Assembly (NCBI RefSeq): GCF_027921845.1
Contig: NZ_BSEN01000010.1
Span: 1-33,915, forward strand
Source: Leifsonia poae
GTDB taxonomy: Bacteria; Actinomycetota; Actinomycetes; Actinomycetales; Microbacteriaceae
Direction of reading: 5' to 3'
DNA length: 33,915 nt
Position numbers and translations under genes: made by a program. A model generated the notes under the pieces. The model did not search any database. It was not told where the DNA came from and was given only the letters and a program-made list of their open reading frames with translations. This document shows, in pieces, positions 24,497 through 32,221 of the stretch (positions within the stretch are counted from its first letter, which is position 1; each line of letters begins with the position of its first letter).

Positions 24497-24513
24497 GTCT
24501 CTGCTGCGGAGGA

Positions 24514-25407
24514 CTAGCCGGTCGCGCGGCGTCGTGCGAGCTCGATGCCGCCGCTGACGGGTGCGTCGTCGAGCAGCACCACCGCGAGTGCCGGATGCGC
24601 GCGCGTGATCCGCGCCGACAGTGCCGAGAAGAGCCGGGGCTGGTTCGCGATCACGCTGCCGGCGGCGACGACGGCATCCGCGACTGCTCCGCGGCGGACG
24701 AGCTGGTCGACCAGGGCCGCGAGCCGTTGGGCCGAGCGGTCGATGACGCGCCCCGCCCGGGCGGATCCCGCATCGGCCGCGGCGAAGACCGCGATGGCGC
24801 GCGGCCCCCAGTTCTCTGCGGTGGGGGTGTCGTTGACGGCGCGCGCGAGAGCAGGCGCCGACGACACTCCGAAGGCGAGCTGCAGCGCGTTGAGCAGTCC
24901 GTCGTCGGGGAGCCCCTCGTCGCGGGCGAGCAGGGCCGCGATGGTCGCATCGCGCACGATGGCCGGCGCGCCCCCTTCGTCGCCGATCACCCAGCCCCAG
25001 CCGCCGGAGAACAGCGCCTCGCCGGCGGCGTCGCGCCCGACGGCGATCGATCCGGTGCCGGCGATGACGCCGATGCCCCGCTCGATGCCCGCAGCGGGCA
25101 CCAGCAGTTCGGCGTCGTTGACGACGGTGGCCGGGTAGCCCAGTAGCTCGAACTCGTGCTCGAGCTCACGACAGTGCTCGACGGTGTCGCAGCCCTGCGC
25201 GCCGACACCGACGGCGAGCACGCGCGCACCCTTCGGCACCACGCGGCGGATGCGGTCGGCAAGCCAGCGAGCGGCGCTCCCTGCCGGCGAAGCGCTCCAG
25301 TCTTCGGCCGGCAGGGAGACGTCGGCGATACGCGAGCCGTCGAGAGTGTCGACCCGCACGCCGAGCTTGGTGCCACCGGCATCCAAGCCCACGATCACAT
25401 CGGTCAC
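24514..25407 (-). CDS. BadF/BadG/BcrA-type sugar kinase (GlcN/GlcNAc kinase-like)
   Basis: A 297 aa ASKHA-fold kinase. VIVGLDAGGTKLGVRVD is the N-terminal phosphate loop, VVNDAELLV (about 94-102) carries the putative catalytic Asp, and GVIAGTGSIAVGRD is the second phosphate segment, followed by GGWGWVIGDEGG. Relatives phosphorylate glucosamine or N-acetylglucosamine. The start at GTG 25407 overlaps the upstream TGA as GTGA; the open frame further upstream is shadow sequence. It is directly after the SIS protein gene, so its product is probably the substrate of that enzyme. Possible substrates are an amino sugar or a fructosamine; the sequence does not decide. Confidence 0.87.
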   Translation of the reverse strand: MTDVIVGLDAGGTKLGVRVDTLDGSRIADVSLPAEDWSASPAGSAARWLADRIRRVVPKGARVLAVGVGAQGCDTVEHCRELEHEFELLGYPATVVNDAELLVPAAGIERGIGVIAGTGSIAVGRDAAGEALFSGGWGWVIGDEGGAPAIVRDATIAALLARDEGLPDDGLLNALQLAFGVSSAPALARAVNDTPTAENWGPRAIAVFAAADAGSARAGRVIDRSAQRLAALVDQLVRRGAVADAVVAAGSVIANQPRLFSALSARITRAHPALAVVLLDDAPVSGGIELARRRATG

Positions 25408-26426
25408 GCCGCTCCCCCTGCCGCGTCGACCGGAACCTTCGTATCCGCGTTGTGGAAGACGAACTCCTCGATCTCCACACCGCGCACGTCGGCGACCGCC
25501 CCGACGAGGATCTGCAGCACGAGGGCTTCGAGCACCGCGCGCTGCGACGCGGGGAGCTTGGGCAGCCGCACGGGGTGGAGCGTCGCCGACGGCTCGACAT
25601 CCTCCCCCGTGATCAGGATGACGTGGTGGCCGGCGTCGGAAAGGGTCGTCGCGAGGTCGATCTCGCGGCTGTCGCCGAGCACGACGTGCACCCCGTCGCC
25701 TGCGGACTCCATCGACCCGTGCAGGTACTGCCGGGTGCTCATGGCCGTCGCTGGAATGCGTGCCACCTCGCGGAACAGCAGCGCCCCGGCTTCCGCCGAT
25801 CCCACGGCCGGACCGGCCCCGACGAAGTCGCAGGAGGCGACGGTGCGGAACAGTCCGGCGAGCCCCACCACCTGGTCGGTGACCCCGTCCTCGACCGACG
25901 CGAAGGTCTCGTGCAGAGTCGTCCACCCCGGGTCGATCCGGCCGCCGTCCCACGCATCGGCGAGCATCCCCAGGGCGGCGACGGTGGCCGTGTAGCCGAG
26001 GGTGGAGGCGTAGCTGTCGGAGAGGTTGCCGAGCGAGATCGTCGACGCGAGCTGCGCGATCGGCGAGGGCTCGGAGTTGACGACCGCCAACCGCAGTTCC
26101 GCAGCGACCGACTCGAGCACGGCGAGCGTCTCCGCACTCCGGCCGCTCTGCGAGATGCCGACGATCGGATGCACGCTCTCCGGGAACGGGAGCGGGAGAT
26201 CGCCGGCCCCCAGGCGCCACGAGTGGATGCCGCGTGAGCGAAGGCTCCAGACCGGCGCGCACGCGGCGGCGAGGCTCGCCCCGATGCCGACGAAGATCGG
26301 CCCGGGGCCGCTCAGCACCCCGGCCTCCTTTCGCTCCTCGATGCGGTCGGCGATGCGCGGGATGGCCCGGCCGAGCTCGTCGGCCTGAGTCGCGCGGGCT
26401 GCCGCGAAAGTGATGTACCCGATCAT
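25404..26426 (-). CDS. Double-SIS domain sugar isomerase/deglycase (GlmS/FrlB/AgaS-like)
   Basis: A 340 aa protein with two SIS domains. The first contains FVGIGASLAAACAP and the phosphosugar loop ISQSGRSAETL (about 91-101). The second contains DFVGAGPAVGSAEAGALLFREVA and HGSMESAGDGVHVV. The C-terminus (HNADTKVPVD) resembles the end of GlmS-type isomerase modules. There is no glutaminase domain, so it does not make glucosamine 6-phosphate from glutamine. Family members of this length include amino-sugar phosphate deaminases and fructosamine 6-phosphate deglycases (FrlB). ATG 26426 overlaps the upstream stop as ATGA and has AGGGG upstream. With the next-door kinase it forms a phosphorylate-then-cleave pair, by inference. 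Confidence 0.87.
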   Translation of the reverse strand: MIGYITFAAARATQADELGRAIPRIADRIEERKEAGVLSGPGPIFVGIGASLAAACAPVWSLRSRGIHSWRLGAGDLPLPFPESVHPIVGISQSGRSAETLAVLESVAAELRLAVVNSEPSPIAQLASTISLGNLSDSYASTLGYTATVAALGMLADAWDGGRIDPGWTTLHETFASVEDGVTDQVVGLAGLFRTVASCDFVGAGPAVGSAEAGALLFREVARIPATAMSTRQYLHGSMESAGDGVHVVLGDSREIDLATTLSDAGHHVILITGEDVEPSATLHPVRLPKLPASQRAVLEALVLQILVGAVADVRGVEIEEFVFHNADTKVPVDAAGGAA

Positions 26427-27550
26427 CGGTTTCCCCTCGATGGTGTGGTGGTGGCCGTCAGGCCCGTTGGTGCGGTCGGATCCCACTCGATGGGGAGCGG
26501 GTCGACCGGTCGAGCGGTGCTCGAGATCGCGACGGGGACGCCGGAGTCGATCGACTCCTCGATCGCCAGCATCACCTCGAGCGCGTGGTAGGCGAGCTCC
26601 CCCGAGGCTCGGGGAGCGCGGCCGTCCCTGATGGCCCGCGCCATCTCGAGCACTCCGACACCGCGCTCGCGGTGGACGCCCGGCGGCGGGATCTCGGTCC
26701 AATCGGCGACGCGGTCGTCGCCGGCGAGCATTCTGGTCGCGCCGTCGAAGCCGCTCACGGGCACCTCCAGGACGCCGGCGGAACCCGTGATCTCGAAGGT
26801 CTGACGCCGCAGACCCGAGTCGAAGCTGTAGACCGAGGTGCCGACGACTCCGGAGCGGAAGCGGGTGAGGACGCTCACGTGCGTGCTCACCTCCACAGGG
26901 AAGACGGTACCGGCGTCCGGACCTGAGCCGATGACGCGCTCGGTGCGCGGCGTCTGGCCGAGCGCTTCGACCGAGGCGACGGGGCCGAGCAGCTGCACCA
27001 TCGTGCTGACGTAGTACGGGCCGATGTCGAACAGCGGGCCCGCCCCGCGGGCGAACAGGAACTGCGGGCGCGGATGCCACGAGTCCGGCCCCGGCCCCTG
27101 CATCAGGGTGAGCAGGGTCTGGGGCGTTCCGATCGCGCCCTCGGCCAGGAGCCGGTGCGCGTTCTGGATCCCCTCGCCCAGGATGGTGTCCGGAGCGTTG
27201 GCCACGACCACCCCGGCGGCGGCAGCAGCATCGAGCACGGCGCGAGCAGCGGCGAGGTCCAGGGTGAGGGGCTTCTCCCCCCAGACGTGCTTGCCGGCCG
27301 CGATCGCGGCGAGCGCCACGTCGGCGTGCGCAGCGGGGATCGTCAGGTTGACGACGATCTGCACCGCTTCGAGCGCGAGCAGCTCGTCGACCGTGCCGGC
27401 GAACGGTACGCCGTAGGCCTCGGCCTGCGCTCGCGCCCTCTGCACATCGAGGTCGGCGATGCCGACGACCTGCACATCCGGATAGGTGGTCAGCGACCGC
27501 AGGTACTCGTCGGAGATGTTCCCGGCCCCGATGATGCCGACGCCGGTCAT
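26423..27550 (-). CDS. Gfo/Idh/MocA family oxidoreductase, amine oxidase operon
   Basis: A 375 aa NAD(P)-binding oxidoreductase. VGIIGAGNISDEYLRSL is the nucleotide-binding start and WGEKPLTLD holds the family Lys. In the active-site helix GPLFDIGPYYVSTMVQLLG the usual His is replaced by Tyr, as in one subgroup of the family. The ATG at 27550 overlaps the TGA of the isomerase gene as ATGA. The C-terminus has Thr/Pro-rich sequence without a domain. It is the second Gfo/Idh/MocA protein of this operon; two such enzymes around a TIM-barrel protein recall oxidation-elimination-hydration-reduction routes such as levoglucosan degradation. Confidence 0.9.
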   Translation of the reverse strand: MTGVGIIGAGNISDEYLRSLTTYPDVQVVGIADLDVQRARAQAEAYGVPFAGTVDELLALEAVQIVVNLTIPAAHADVALAAIAAGKHVWGEKPLTLDLAAARAVLDAAAAAGVVVANAPDTILGEGIQNAHRLLAEGAIGTPQTLLTLMQGPGPDSWHPRPQFLFARGAGPLFDIGPYYVSTMVQLLGPVASVEALGQTPRTERVIGSGPDAGTVFPVEVSTHVSVLTRFRSGVVGTSVYSFDSGLRRQTFEITGSAGVLEVPVSGFDGATRMLAGDDRVADWTEIPPPGVHRERGVGVLEMARAIRDGRAPRASGELAYHALEVMLAIEESIDSGVPVAISSTARPVDPLPIEWDPTAPTGLTATTTPSRGNR

Positions 27551-28257
27551 GCCCGCACCAGCCCGCCGAAGTAGTGCGCATTCTGCTCCACCAGGGGGAA
27601 GACGTCGCCCTCGTGCACGACGACCTCGACCACCGGGAGCTCGAGGCTCGCGGCGAGAGGCAGCACGTCGGCGATGTCGAAGGGGTTTCCGGCGTCGTGC
27701 TTCACGTGGAGCAGCCGCACGCGGTCTCCGAGTCGCGGCACCAGCTCGTACACGTCGGCACCGCCGACGGCGGCCCAGTACGTGTCCAGCTCGAGCACGA
27801 CGGCGGGCTCGAGCCGTTCGACGAGGAGTTCGTACACCGGCCTCCCCCCGACCGTCTGCGCGAACTCGAAGTCGTGGTTGTGGTAACCGATCCGGATGCC
27901 GCGCGCCGCCGCGTACGCGCTCGCCTCGTTGATCGCCTCGGCCAGCGCTTCGACGCCGGCACGATCGGCGATCGATGCCGGAGGGACGAAGGGCACGACG
28001 ACCGTACGCACTCCGAGGCGTTCGGCGGCGTCGAGCACCCGGTCTCTGTCGAGCTCCGTGATCTTCGCGTGCGCGGTGGTCGCGGACAGCCCGGAGGCGG
28101 CGAGCGCCGCTGCCAGACCGTCCGTATCCGTGAGGATGTCGTACGGCTCCACATGCGTGAACCCGAAACCGGCGAGGCGGGCAAGCGTCTGCGGCAGCGC
28201 ATCCGGGCCGATGTCGTCGCGCACGCTGTAGAGCTGTACGCCCAGGGGACTCGTCAT
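27547..28257 (-). CDS. TIM-barrel sugar isomerase/epimerase, amine oxidase operon
   Basis: A 236 aa protein of the xylose-isomerase-like TIM-barrel family, somewhat shorter than the usual 260-290. GVQLYSVRDDI opens the barrel. GYHNHDFEF (His126, His128), LELDTYW (Glu156, Asp158), LLHVKHD (His184) and VVEVVVHEGD (Glu211) are the likely metal and substrate residues. It starts at ATG 28257, overlapping the amine oxidase TGA by one base (TGATG). The fold is shared with FrlC-type fructosamine epimerases and with 3-keto-glycoside lyases and isomerases; which of these applies is open. Confidence 0.88.
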   Translation of the reverse strand: MTSPLGVQLYSVRDDIGPDALPQTLARLAGFGFTHVEPYDILTDTDGLAAALAASGLSATTAHAKITELDRDRVLDAAERLGVRTVVVPFVPPASIADRAGVEALAEAINEASAYAAARGIRIGYHNHDFEFAQTVGGRPVYELLVERLEPAVVLELDTYWAAVGGADVYELVPRLGDRVRLLHVKHDAGNPFDIADVLPLAASLELPVVEVVVHEGDVFPLVEQNAHYFGGLVRA

Positions 28258-30254
28258 CAGTGGTGTCCTTCGTGGCCGAGGGCGGCGTGCTCGCCGCTGT
28301 GCTGTTCGTGGTGGGAACCGCCCGGCGCGCAGTGGTCGCTGGTGGTCTCAGGGATGTCCAGGGTGGGGTTCGCGCCGAAGAAGCCGTGCGGCTTGAGCAC
28401 GAAGCCGGCGGAGTCGACCGGCATGATCGGCCAGTCCTCGATGCGCGGGAAGTGGGTGAGGCCGAAAGTGTGCCAGAGCACGATGTCGGTACCGTCGACG
28501 GCACGGTCGGCCGCGGTCCAGGCGGGAAGCCCCGCGCCCCCCGGATGCATGTTGACGAAGTCGCCGGCCGGATAGAGTTCGTCCGGCTCGTACGCCGTCA
28601 CCCAGAGATGCTTGGCGGCATACGTCGCACGCTGATGGATGTCCGACTGTTCGTCGGCCAAGAGGGCGGGTTTGCCCTCGGGGTAGAGCACGTAGCCGAC
28701 ATCCCGGCCCAGACGGTTCTGCACTCCGGGGTTGGACACCAACCACACACGTCCGCGAGCGTTGTCGGCCAGCCGCTGCGCCTCCTTCTCCGTGCGCAGG
28801 CGCGTCACGGTCTGCGTGATCCCCGTGCCCGTCGGGTTCGCCGGGCCGCGCGGAACGAGCACGGCCTCGAGCTCGTCGACCGCGTTCACCGGTCCGTCGA
28901 CGGCCATATCGAGGCGGGCCGAGAACAGGTGCTGGTGATACGGGGCGCCGAGCCCGGGGGCCAACTCGGAGGCATAGGCGTATCCGGCGCCGGGATAGGC
29001 CGAGGTGAACACCACACCGGTCGCCTTCACCTCGAGCTCGATGTTGCCGTCGAGCGAGAAGTACCAGTAGAACCCGTAGTCGTAGTTGCCGACGGTCACG
29101 AAGAAGCTGACCACCAGCCGGCGGTTGCGGCGGGAGTCGCTCGACCCGTTCCAGTTGTCAAAGTGCTTCCAGAGGATGCCTGTGTCTTCTTCGTGGATGC
29201 AGATCGCCTGCGGGATCACGCGCACGTTGCCGGCATTGTCGGCCAGCGTCGCATCCAGGTAGGTGATGTCGCCGACGCAATCGCAACCCAGCTCGAGGGA
29301 GTTGGCGAAGCCGCCGAGCAGGTACTCGCCGCAGTCGAAGAAGTTCTGGAACCAGCGCTGCGGACTCGGGTCGCCGTACGGCACCATCATCTCGGCGATG
29401 GATGCCCGGTAGACGACGGGACGCTGCACCCCGTCGTCGGCGATCGAGATGTTGTGGAAGACGAGCCCCTCGCGCTGATCGAACGACACCTGCAGCTGCC
29501 ATCCTGCCCAGGAGAGCACGCCGTCGTCGTCGATGCTGAAGCTCGGGCCCTGAGGCTGGGTGATCTCGATCGGCTTCAGGCCGGTGCGCTGAGGCTTCCC
29601 GACCCAGTCGGCCAGGTGGAAGTTGCCGTCCTCCTGCGGCACCGGCAGCTCGACGTAGTCGATCACGTCGAGCACCTCGCGCGTCACGACGTCGACCATC
29701 ACGGTGACTCCGTCGACCGGATGCGCCCAGCCGAGGTCGTCCGGTGTCTTCTGCACGAACGTGAAGCAGCGCTGGATGCGGCGACCCGCCTCATCCGGGG
29801 CGAGCACCCCAGCCGACAGAGGATTGACACGGAGGGTGGAGAGGTCGGTGAGGCCGCGCTTGCGCATGGCCGCGAGCCAGCGCTCGTCCTGGTGCACGAT
29901 CTCCTCGACCAGCCCGAACTCGGCGAGCACGACGGGCACCTGTCCCTCGGCGGGATCGAGCTCGAGTGCGCTGACGATCCGGTCTTCTGCCGGGCAGACG
30001 ACGACATCGTGGGAGGCGCCCGAGGCGAAGTCGACCAGCATCGCGCGGAACCGCCGCGCCTCCGGCCGCGCCCCGTCGGCCAGCAGCGTGCGCTTGTCCT
30101 GCTCGAGCAGTCCGAAGTACGACACATGGGTCTGTTCGCCGAGCAGGCCATCGCGCACGAGGATCCGGCGCGCAGCCGCGATCTCGTCCGGGCGCGATGA
30201 GGCGAGCGCCGCGGCGACGGTGGAGGTGCCGATGGATGCGGCGGTGTCGGTCAC
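28257..30254 (-). CDS. Copper-containing primary amine oxidase with His-rich tail
   Basis: A 665 aa copper/topaquinone amine oxidase, which turns a primary amine into an aldehyde, ammonia and hydrogen peroxide. Two small N-terminal domains (to about 230) precede the beta-sandwich catalytic domain. Tyr391 in VGNYDYGF is the precursor of topaquinone, Asp307 in FFDCGEY is the catalytic base, Tyr293 in VPYGDP is the conserved partner, and copper ligands are His440 and His442 in YHQHLF and His601 in LTHFPRIEDW. Cys324 or Cys326 with Cys352 may form the family disulfide. No signal peptide is seen. The last 25 residues contain eight His, an unusual metal-binding-like tail. GTG 30254 immediately follows the gntR stop, with GGAG upstream. 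Placement inside a sugar operon is odd for this enzyme. Confidence 0.95.
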   Translation of the reverse strand: MTDTAASIGTSTVAAALASSRPDEIAAARRILVRDGLLGEQTHVSYFGLLEQDKRTLLADGARPEARRFRAMLVDFASGASHDVVVCPAEDRIVSALELDPAEGQVPVVLAEFGLVEEIVHQDERWLAAMRKRGLTDLSTLRVNPLSAGVLAPDEAGRRIQRCFTFVQKTPDDLGWAHPVDGVTVMVDVVTREVLDVIDYVELPVPQEDGNFHLADWVGKPQRTGLKPIEITQPQGPSFSIDDDGVLSWAGWQLQVSFDQREGLVFHNISIADDGVQRPVVYRASIAEMMVPYGDPSPQRWFQNFFDCGEYLLGGFANSLELGCDCVGDITYLDATLADNAGNVRVIPQAICIHEEDTGILWKHFDNWNGSSDSRRNRRLVVSFFVTVGNYDYGFYWYFSLDGNIELEVKATGVVFTSAYPGAGYAYASELAPGLGAPYHQHLFSARLDMAVDGPVNAVDELEAVLVPRGPANPTGTGITQTVTRLRTEKEAQRLADNARGRVWLVSNPGVQNRLGRDVGYVLYPEGKPALLADEQSDIHQRATYAAKHLWVTAYEPDELYPAGDFVNMHPGGAGLPAWTAADRAVDGTDIVLWHTFGLTHFPRIEDWPIMPVDSAGFVLKPHGFFGANPTLDIPETTSDHCAPGGSHHEQHSGEHAALGHEGHH

Positions 30255-31019
30255 TTAGAGCTCCGTTCGGTTGTGGCGGGCGAAATAGGTGCGCAGGCGG
30301 TAGCGGTCGCCGGCGTACTGCACCGTCGAGGCGAGCACGGGGCGTTCGCCACGGCCGCGGACGACCTGGTGCATGACGAGAGTGGGGGTACCGGCTTCGA
30401 CGTCGAGCGCCGAAGCGACGTCGGCGCTGGCCTCGCGCGCCTCGATCGTGGTCTCCGCGTTGGCCAGCTCGTTGCCTCCGTCGGCCAGGGCCTGGTAGAG
30501 AGAGTCGGTCGTGAAGTCGAAGCGCTCCGGCTGCGGCAGCAGCAGGGCGGGGATGAGCGCCCAGTCGAGGGCGATCGGCACGCCGCCGAGCATCCGCACC
30601 CGGCCGAGCCGGAAGAGCGGCGTGCCCGGGGCGATCCCCAGCTTCTCGGCCTCATCGATCGTCGACGCGGAGACCTCTGCGGTGAGCACGCGGGAGGTGG
30701 CGAGCAGCCCCATCCGCTCGGCCGTCTCGCTGAACGATTCGAGGCTGTTCGGCCACTCGTTGCGCTCGTCGGCGTGCCCGGAGACGTACCAGCCGCGGCC
30801 GTGCGACGGCGCGATCGCGCCGTCGTCGACAAGCGCCTGCAGCGCTTTCCGCAGTGTGACCCGGCTGATGCCGAGGGTGAGACAGAGCTCCCGCTCCGGC
30901 GGGAGGCGGGAACCGGCACGCAGAGTTCCACCTGCGATCTGCTCGCGGAGGGAGTCGGCGGCCTGCACCCAGAGCGGGTCCGGGTAGTCCGTGCGGATCG
31001 TGGTGTCGTTGACGGTCAT
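30255..31019 (-). CDS. GntR family regulator, HutC subfamily
   Basis: A 254 aa repressor. The winged HTH (LREQIAGGTLRAGSRLPPE, then ISRVTLRKALQALVDDGAI) covers about residues 20-75. A UTRA-type sensor domain follows (GIAPGTPLFRLGRVRMLGGVPIALD and the end GDRYRLRTYF). ATG 31019 is chosen because it overlaps the upstream TGA as ATGA; a farther in-frame start at 31043 lies within the previous gene. It is the second gene of its own operon and probably autoregulates through the TTGGTCTACACCAA palindrome at 32110-32123. UTRA regulators often sense phosphosugars such as glucosamine 6-phosphate, and FrlR belongs to the same subfamily. Confidence 0.92.
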   Translation of the reverse strand: MTVNDTTIRTDYPDPLWVQAADSLREQIAGGTLRAGSRLPPERELCLTLGISRVTLRKALQALVDDGAIAPSHGRGWYVSGHADERNEWPNSLESFSETAERMGLLATSRVLTAEVSASTIDEAEKLGIAPGTPLFRLGRVRMLGGVPIALDWALIPALLLPQPERFDFTTDSLYQALADGGNELANAETTIEAREASADVASALDVEAGTPTLVMHQVVRGRGERPVLASTVQYAGDRYRLRTYFARHNRTEL

Positions 31020-32056
31020 CGCTCGACGCTCACCGTCTCCCACACGCCGCTCTTCATCGAGGCGTAGCAGGCGTCGAGGATGCAGTTGACGACGAACCCG
31101 TCATCGAAGGTCTCGATGGGTTCCTCGCCCGCCGCGAAGCGGTCGACGAAGTGCCGCATCTCCTGGCTGAAGCCGTACGCACGCGCCTCCTCCGGCACCG
31201 GATAGACCCAGCCCGTGTCGGCGTCCGCCTTCTCGACCAGATAGCCGGCGGGGTTCTCGATGAAGCCCCACACCGGTGTCTGCGACGTGTCGGTGACGAT
31301 GCGACCGGCGCTGCCGACGAGTTCGTGGCGCAACTGCATGCCGCCCTTCTCGATCCACGACGACTCGATCTGCGCGAGCTGCCCGCCGGCGAACTTGAGG
31401 AGCGCGATGGCGGTGTCCTCTCCGCTCGTCTTGTCACCGTGCACCATCGTCGCTCCCCACGCGAAAACCTCCGTCACCGGGTTGTGCTTGCCGAAGAAAT
31501 GCCTGGCGGACTCGACGGTGTGGCAGCCCATGTCGAGCAGGGCGCCTCCACCGGCCGTCTCCGCGTCCCAGAAGTGCGGAGCGTGCGGGCCGGAGTGGGC
31601 CTCTCTGGCGCGCATGGTGAGCACGTCGCCGATCGCCCCGGCTGCGACCATCTGGTGCGCTTTGGCGATGTTGGGCGAGAAGACCGAGCTCTCGGCGTAG
31701 CCGTGCCACACCCCCGCCTCCGTCACGATGCGCAGGATCTCGGCCGCCTCTGCGCCTGTGCGGGCGAGCGGCTTGGTGCAGACGATCCCCTTGCCGGCGG
31801 CGGCGGCGATGCGCACAGCCTCGACGTGCGCCTCGTTCGGCAGCGCGATGACGACGAGGTCGACCTCGGGGTCGGCGCAGAGCTGCTCGATCGAGTCGTA
31901 CTGACGTGCGATCGGGCCCCATTTCGCCGCGAAGGCCTCGGCCCGGGCGAGGTCGCGCGAGTAGTTGGCGACGATCTCGGCGTTCCGGACATCCTGCAGC
32001 GCATCCGCATAGGTGTCGCTGATGAATCCGGAACCGAGAAGACCGACTCGAATCAC
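31016..32056 (-). CDS. Gfo/Idh/MocA family oxidoreductase, first gene of amine oxidase operon
   Basis: A 346 aa NAD(P)-dependent dehydrogenase. VGLLGSGFISDTYADAL is the nucleotide-binding segment, CTKPLARTG holds the family Lys, and GGGALLDMGCHTVESARHFFG supplies the catalytic-region Asp and His. I choose GTG 32056, since GGAGG lies four bases upstream and the conserved Rossmann start follows at once. An upstream ATG at 32098 would add 14 unconserved residues and run through the likely -10 box and a palindrome. The stop overlaps the gntR start. It is the promoter-proximal gene of the operon and probably oxidises the sugar part of the substrate; no specific substrate can be read. Confidence 0.9.
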   Translation of the reverse strand: MIRVGLLGSGFISDTYADALQDVRNAEIVANYSRDLARAEAFAAKWGPIARQYDSIEQLCADPEVDLVVIALPNEAHVEAVRIAAAAGKGIVCTKPLARTGAEAAEILRIVTEAGVWHGYAESSVFSPNIAKAHQMVAAGAIGDVLTMRAREAHSGPHAPHFWDAETAGGGALLDMGCHTVESARHFFGKHNPVTEVFAWGATMVHGDKTSGEDTAIALLKFAGGQLAQIESSWIEKGGMQLRHELVGSAGRIVTDTSQTPVWGFIENPAGYLVEKADADTGWVYPVPEEARAYGFSQEMRHFVDRFAAGEEPIETFDDGFVVNCILDACYASMKSGVWETVSVER

Positions 32057-32083
32057 ATTTCCTCCTGTTTGACCTCGTGTGTT

Positions 32084-32123
32084 CCACATAGTAGCCATGT
32101 GGTACGCAATTGGTCTACACCAA
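32084..32123. promoter_or_regulatory. Operators in the divergent amine oxidase/ABC region
   Basis: TTGGTCTACACCAA (32110-32123) is a perfect 5-bp inverted repeat with a 4-base centre and closely matches the HutC/DasR/NagR consensus TGGTCTAGACCA. CCACAT-N7-ATGTGG (32084-32102) is a second inverted repeat. On the minus strand the -10-like TACTAT lies inside the second repeat, and the first overlaps the matching -35 position. The GntR protein at 30255-31019 is the expected binder of the first site. Confidence 0.7.
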
Positions 32124-32148
32124 CAGACTTAATCTTGCTGAAATAAAT

Positions 32149-32183
32149 ACCTCTTGCTACCTCTATGGACCTCTATGTATGCT
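32149..32183 (+). promoter_or_regulatory. Candidate promoter with three helically phased repeats
   Basis: TTGCTA (32154-32159), an 18-base spacer and TATGCT (32178-32183, with an upstream TG) make a plausible promoter for the binding-protein gene. ACCTCT occurs at 32149, 32159 and 32169, spaced exactly 10 bases, so all copies face one side of the helix and lie over the promoter. Confidence 0.5.
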
Positions 32184-32221
32184 CTCGGTCAACCACCACA
32201 CCCGATTCGAGGAGAAGTGCA

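Noticed and set aside
25408-28504. Long upstream extensions of the kinase, SIS and Gfo/Idh/MocA frames
   Set aside because: They read through the preceding genes in other frames; stop/start overlaps and ribosome sites fix the shorter starts.
28260-30200. Long plus-strand frame (646 codons) opposite the amine oxidase gene
   Set aside because: Antisense shadow; the minus-strand protein has every catalytic residue of a copper amine oxidase.
28257-30254. Amine oxidase as a recently inserted stray gene
   Set aside because: Its start directly follows the gntR stop and its stop overlaps the next start; base use is like its neighbours and no mobile element is nearby.
23062-31019. A C-glycoside deglycosidase operon (as known in Microbacterium)
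   Set aside because: Gfo/Idh/MocA and TIM-barrel proteins fit in part, but I see no small partner subunit of the deglycosidase, and SIS protein, kinase and amine oxidase are not explained by it.
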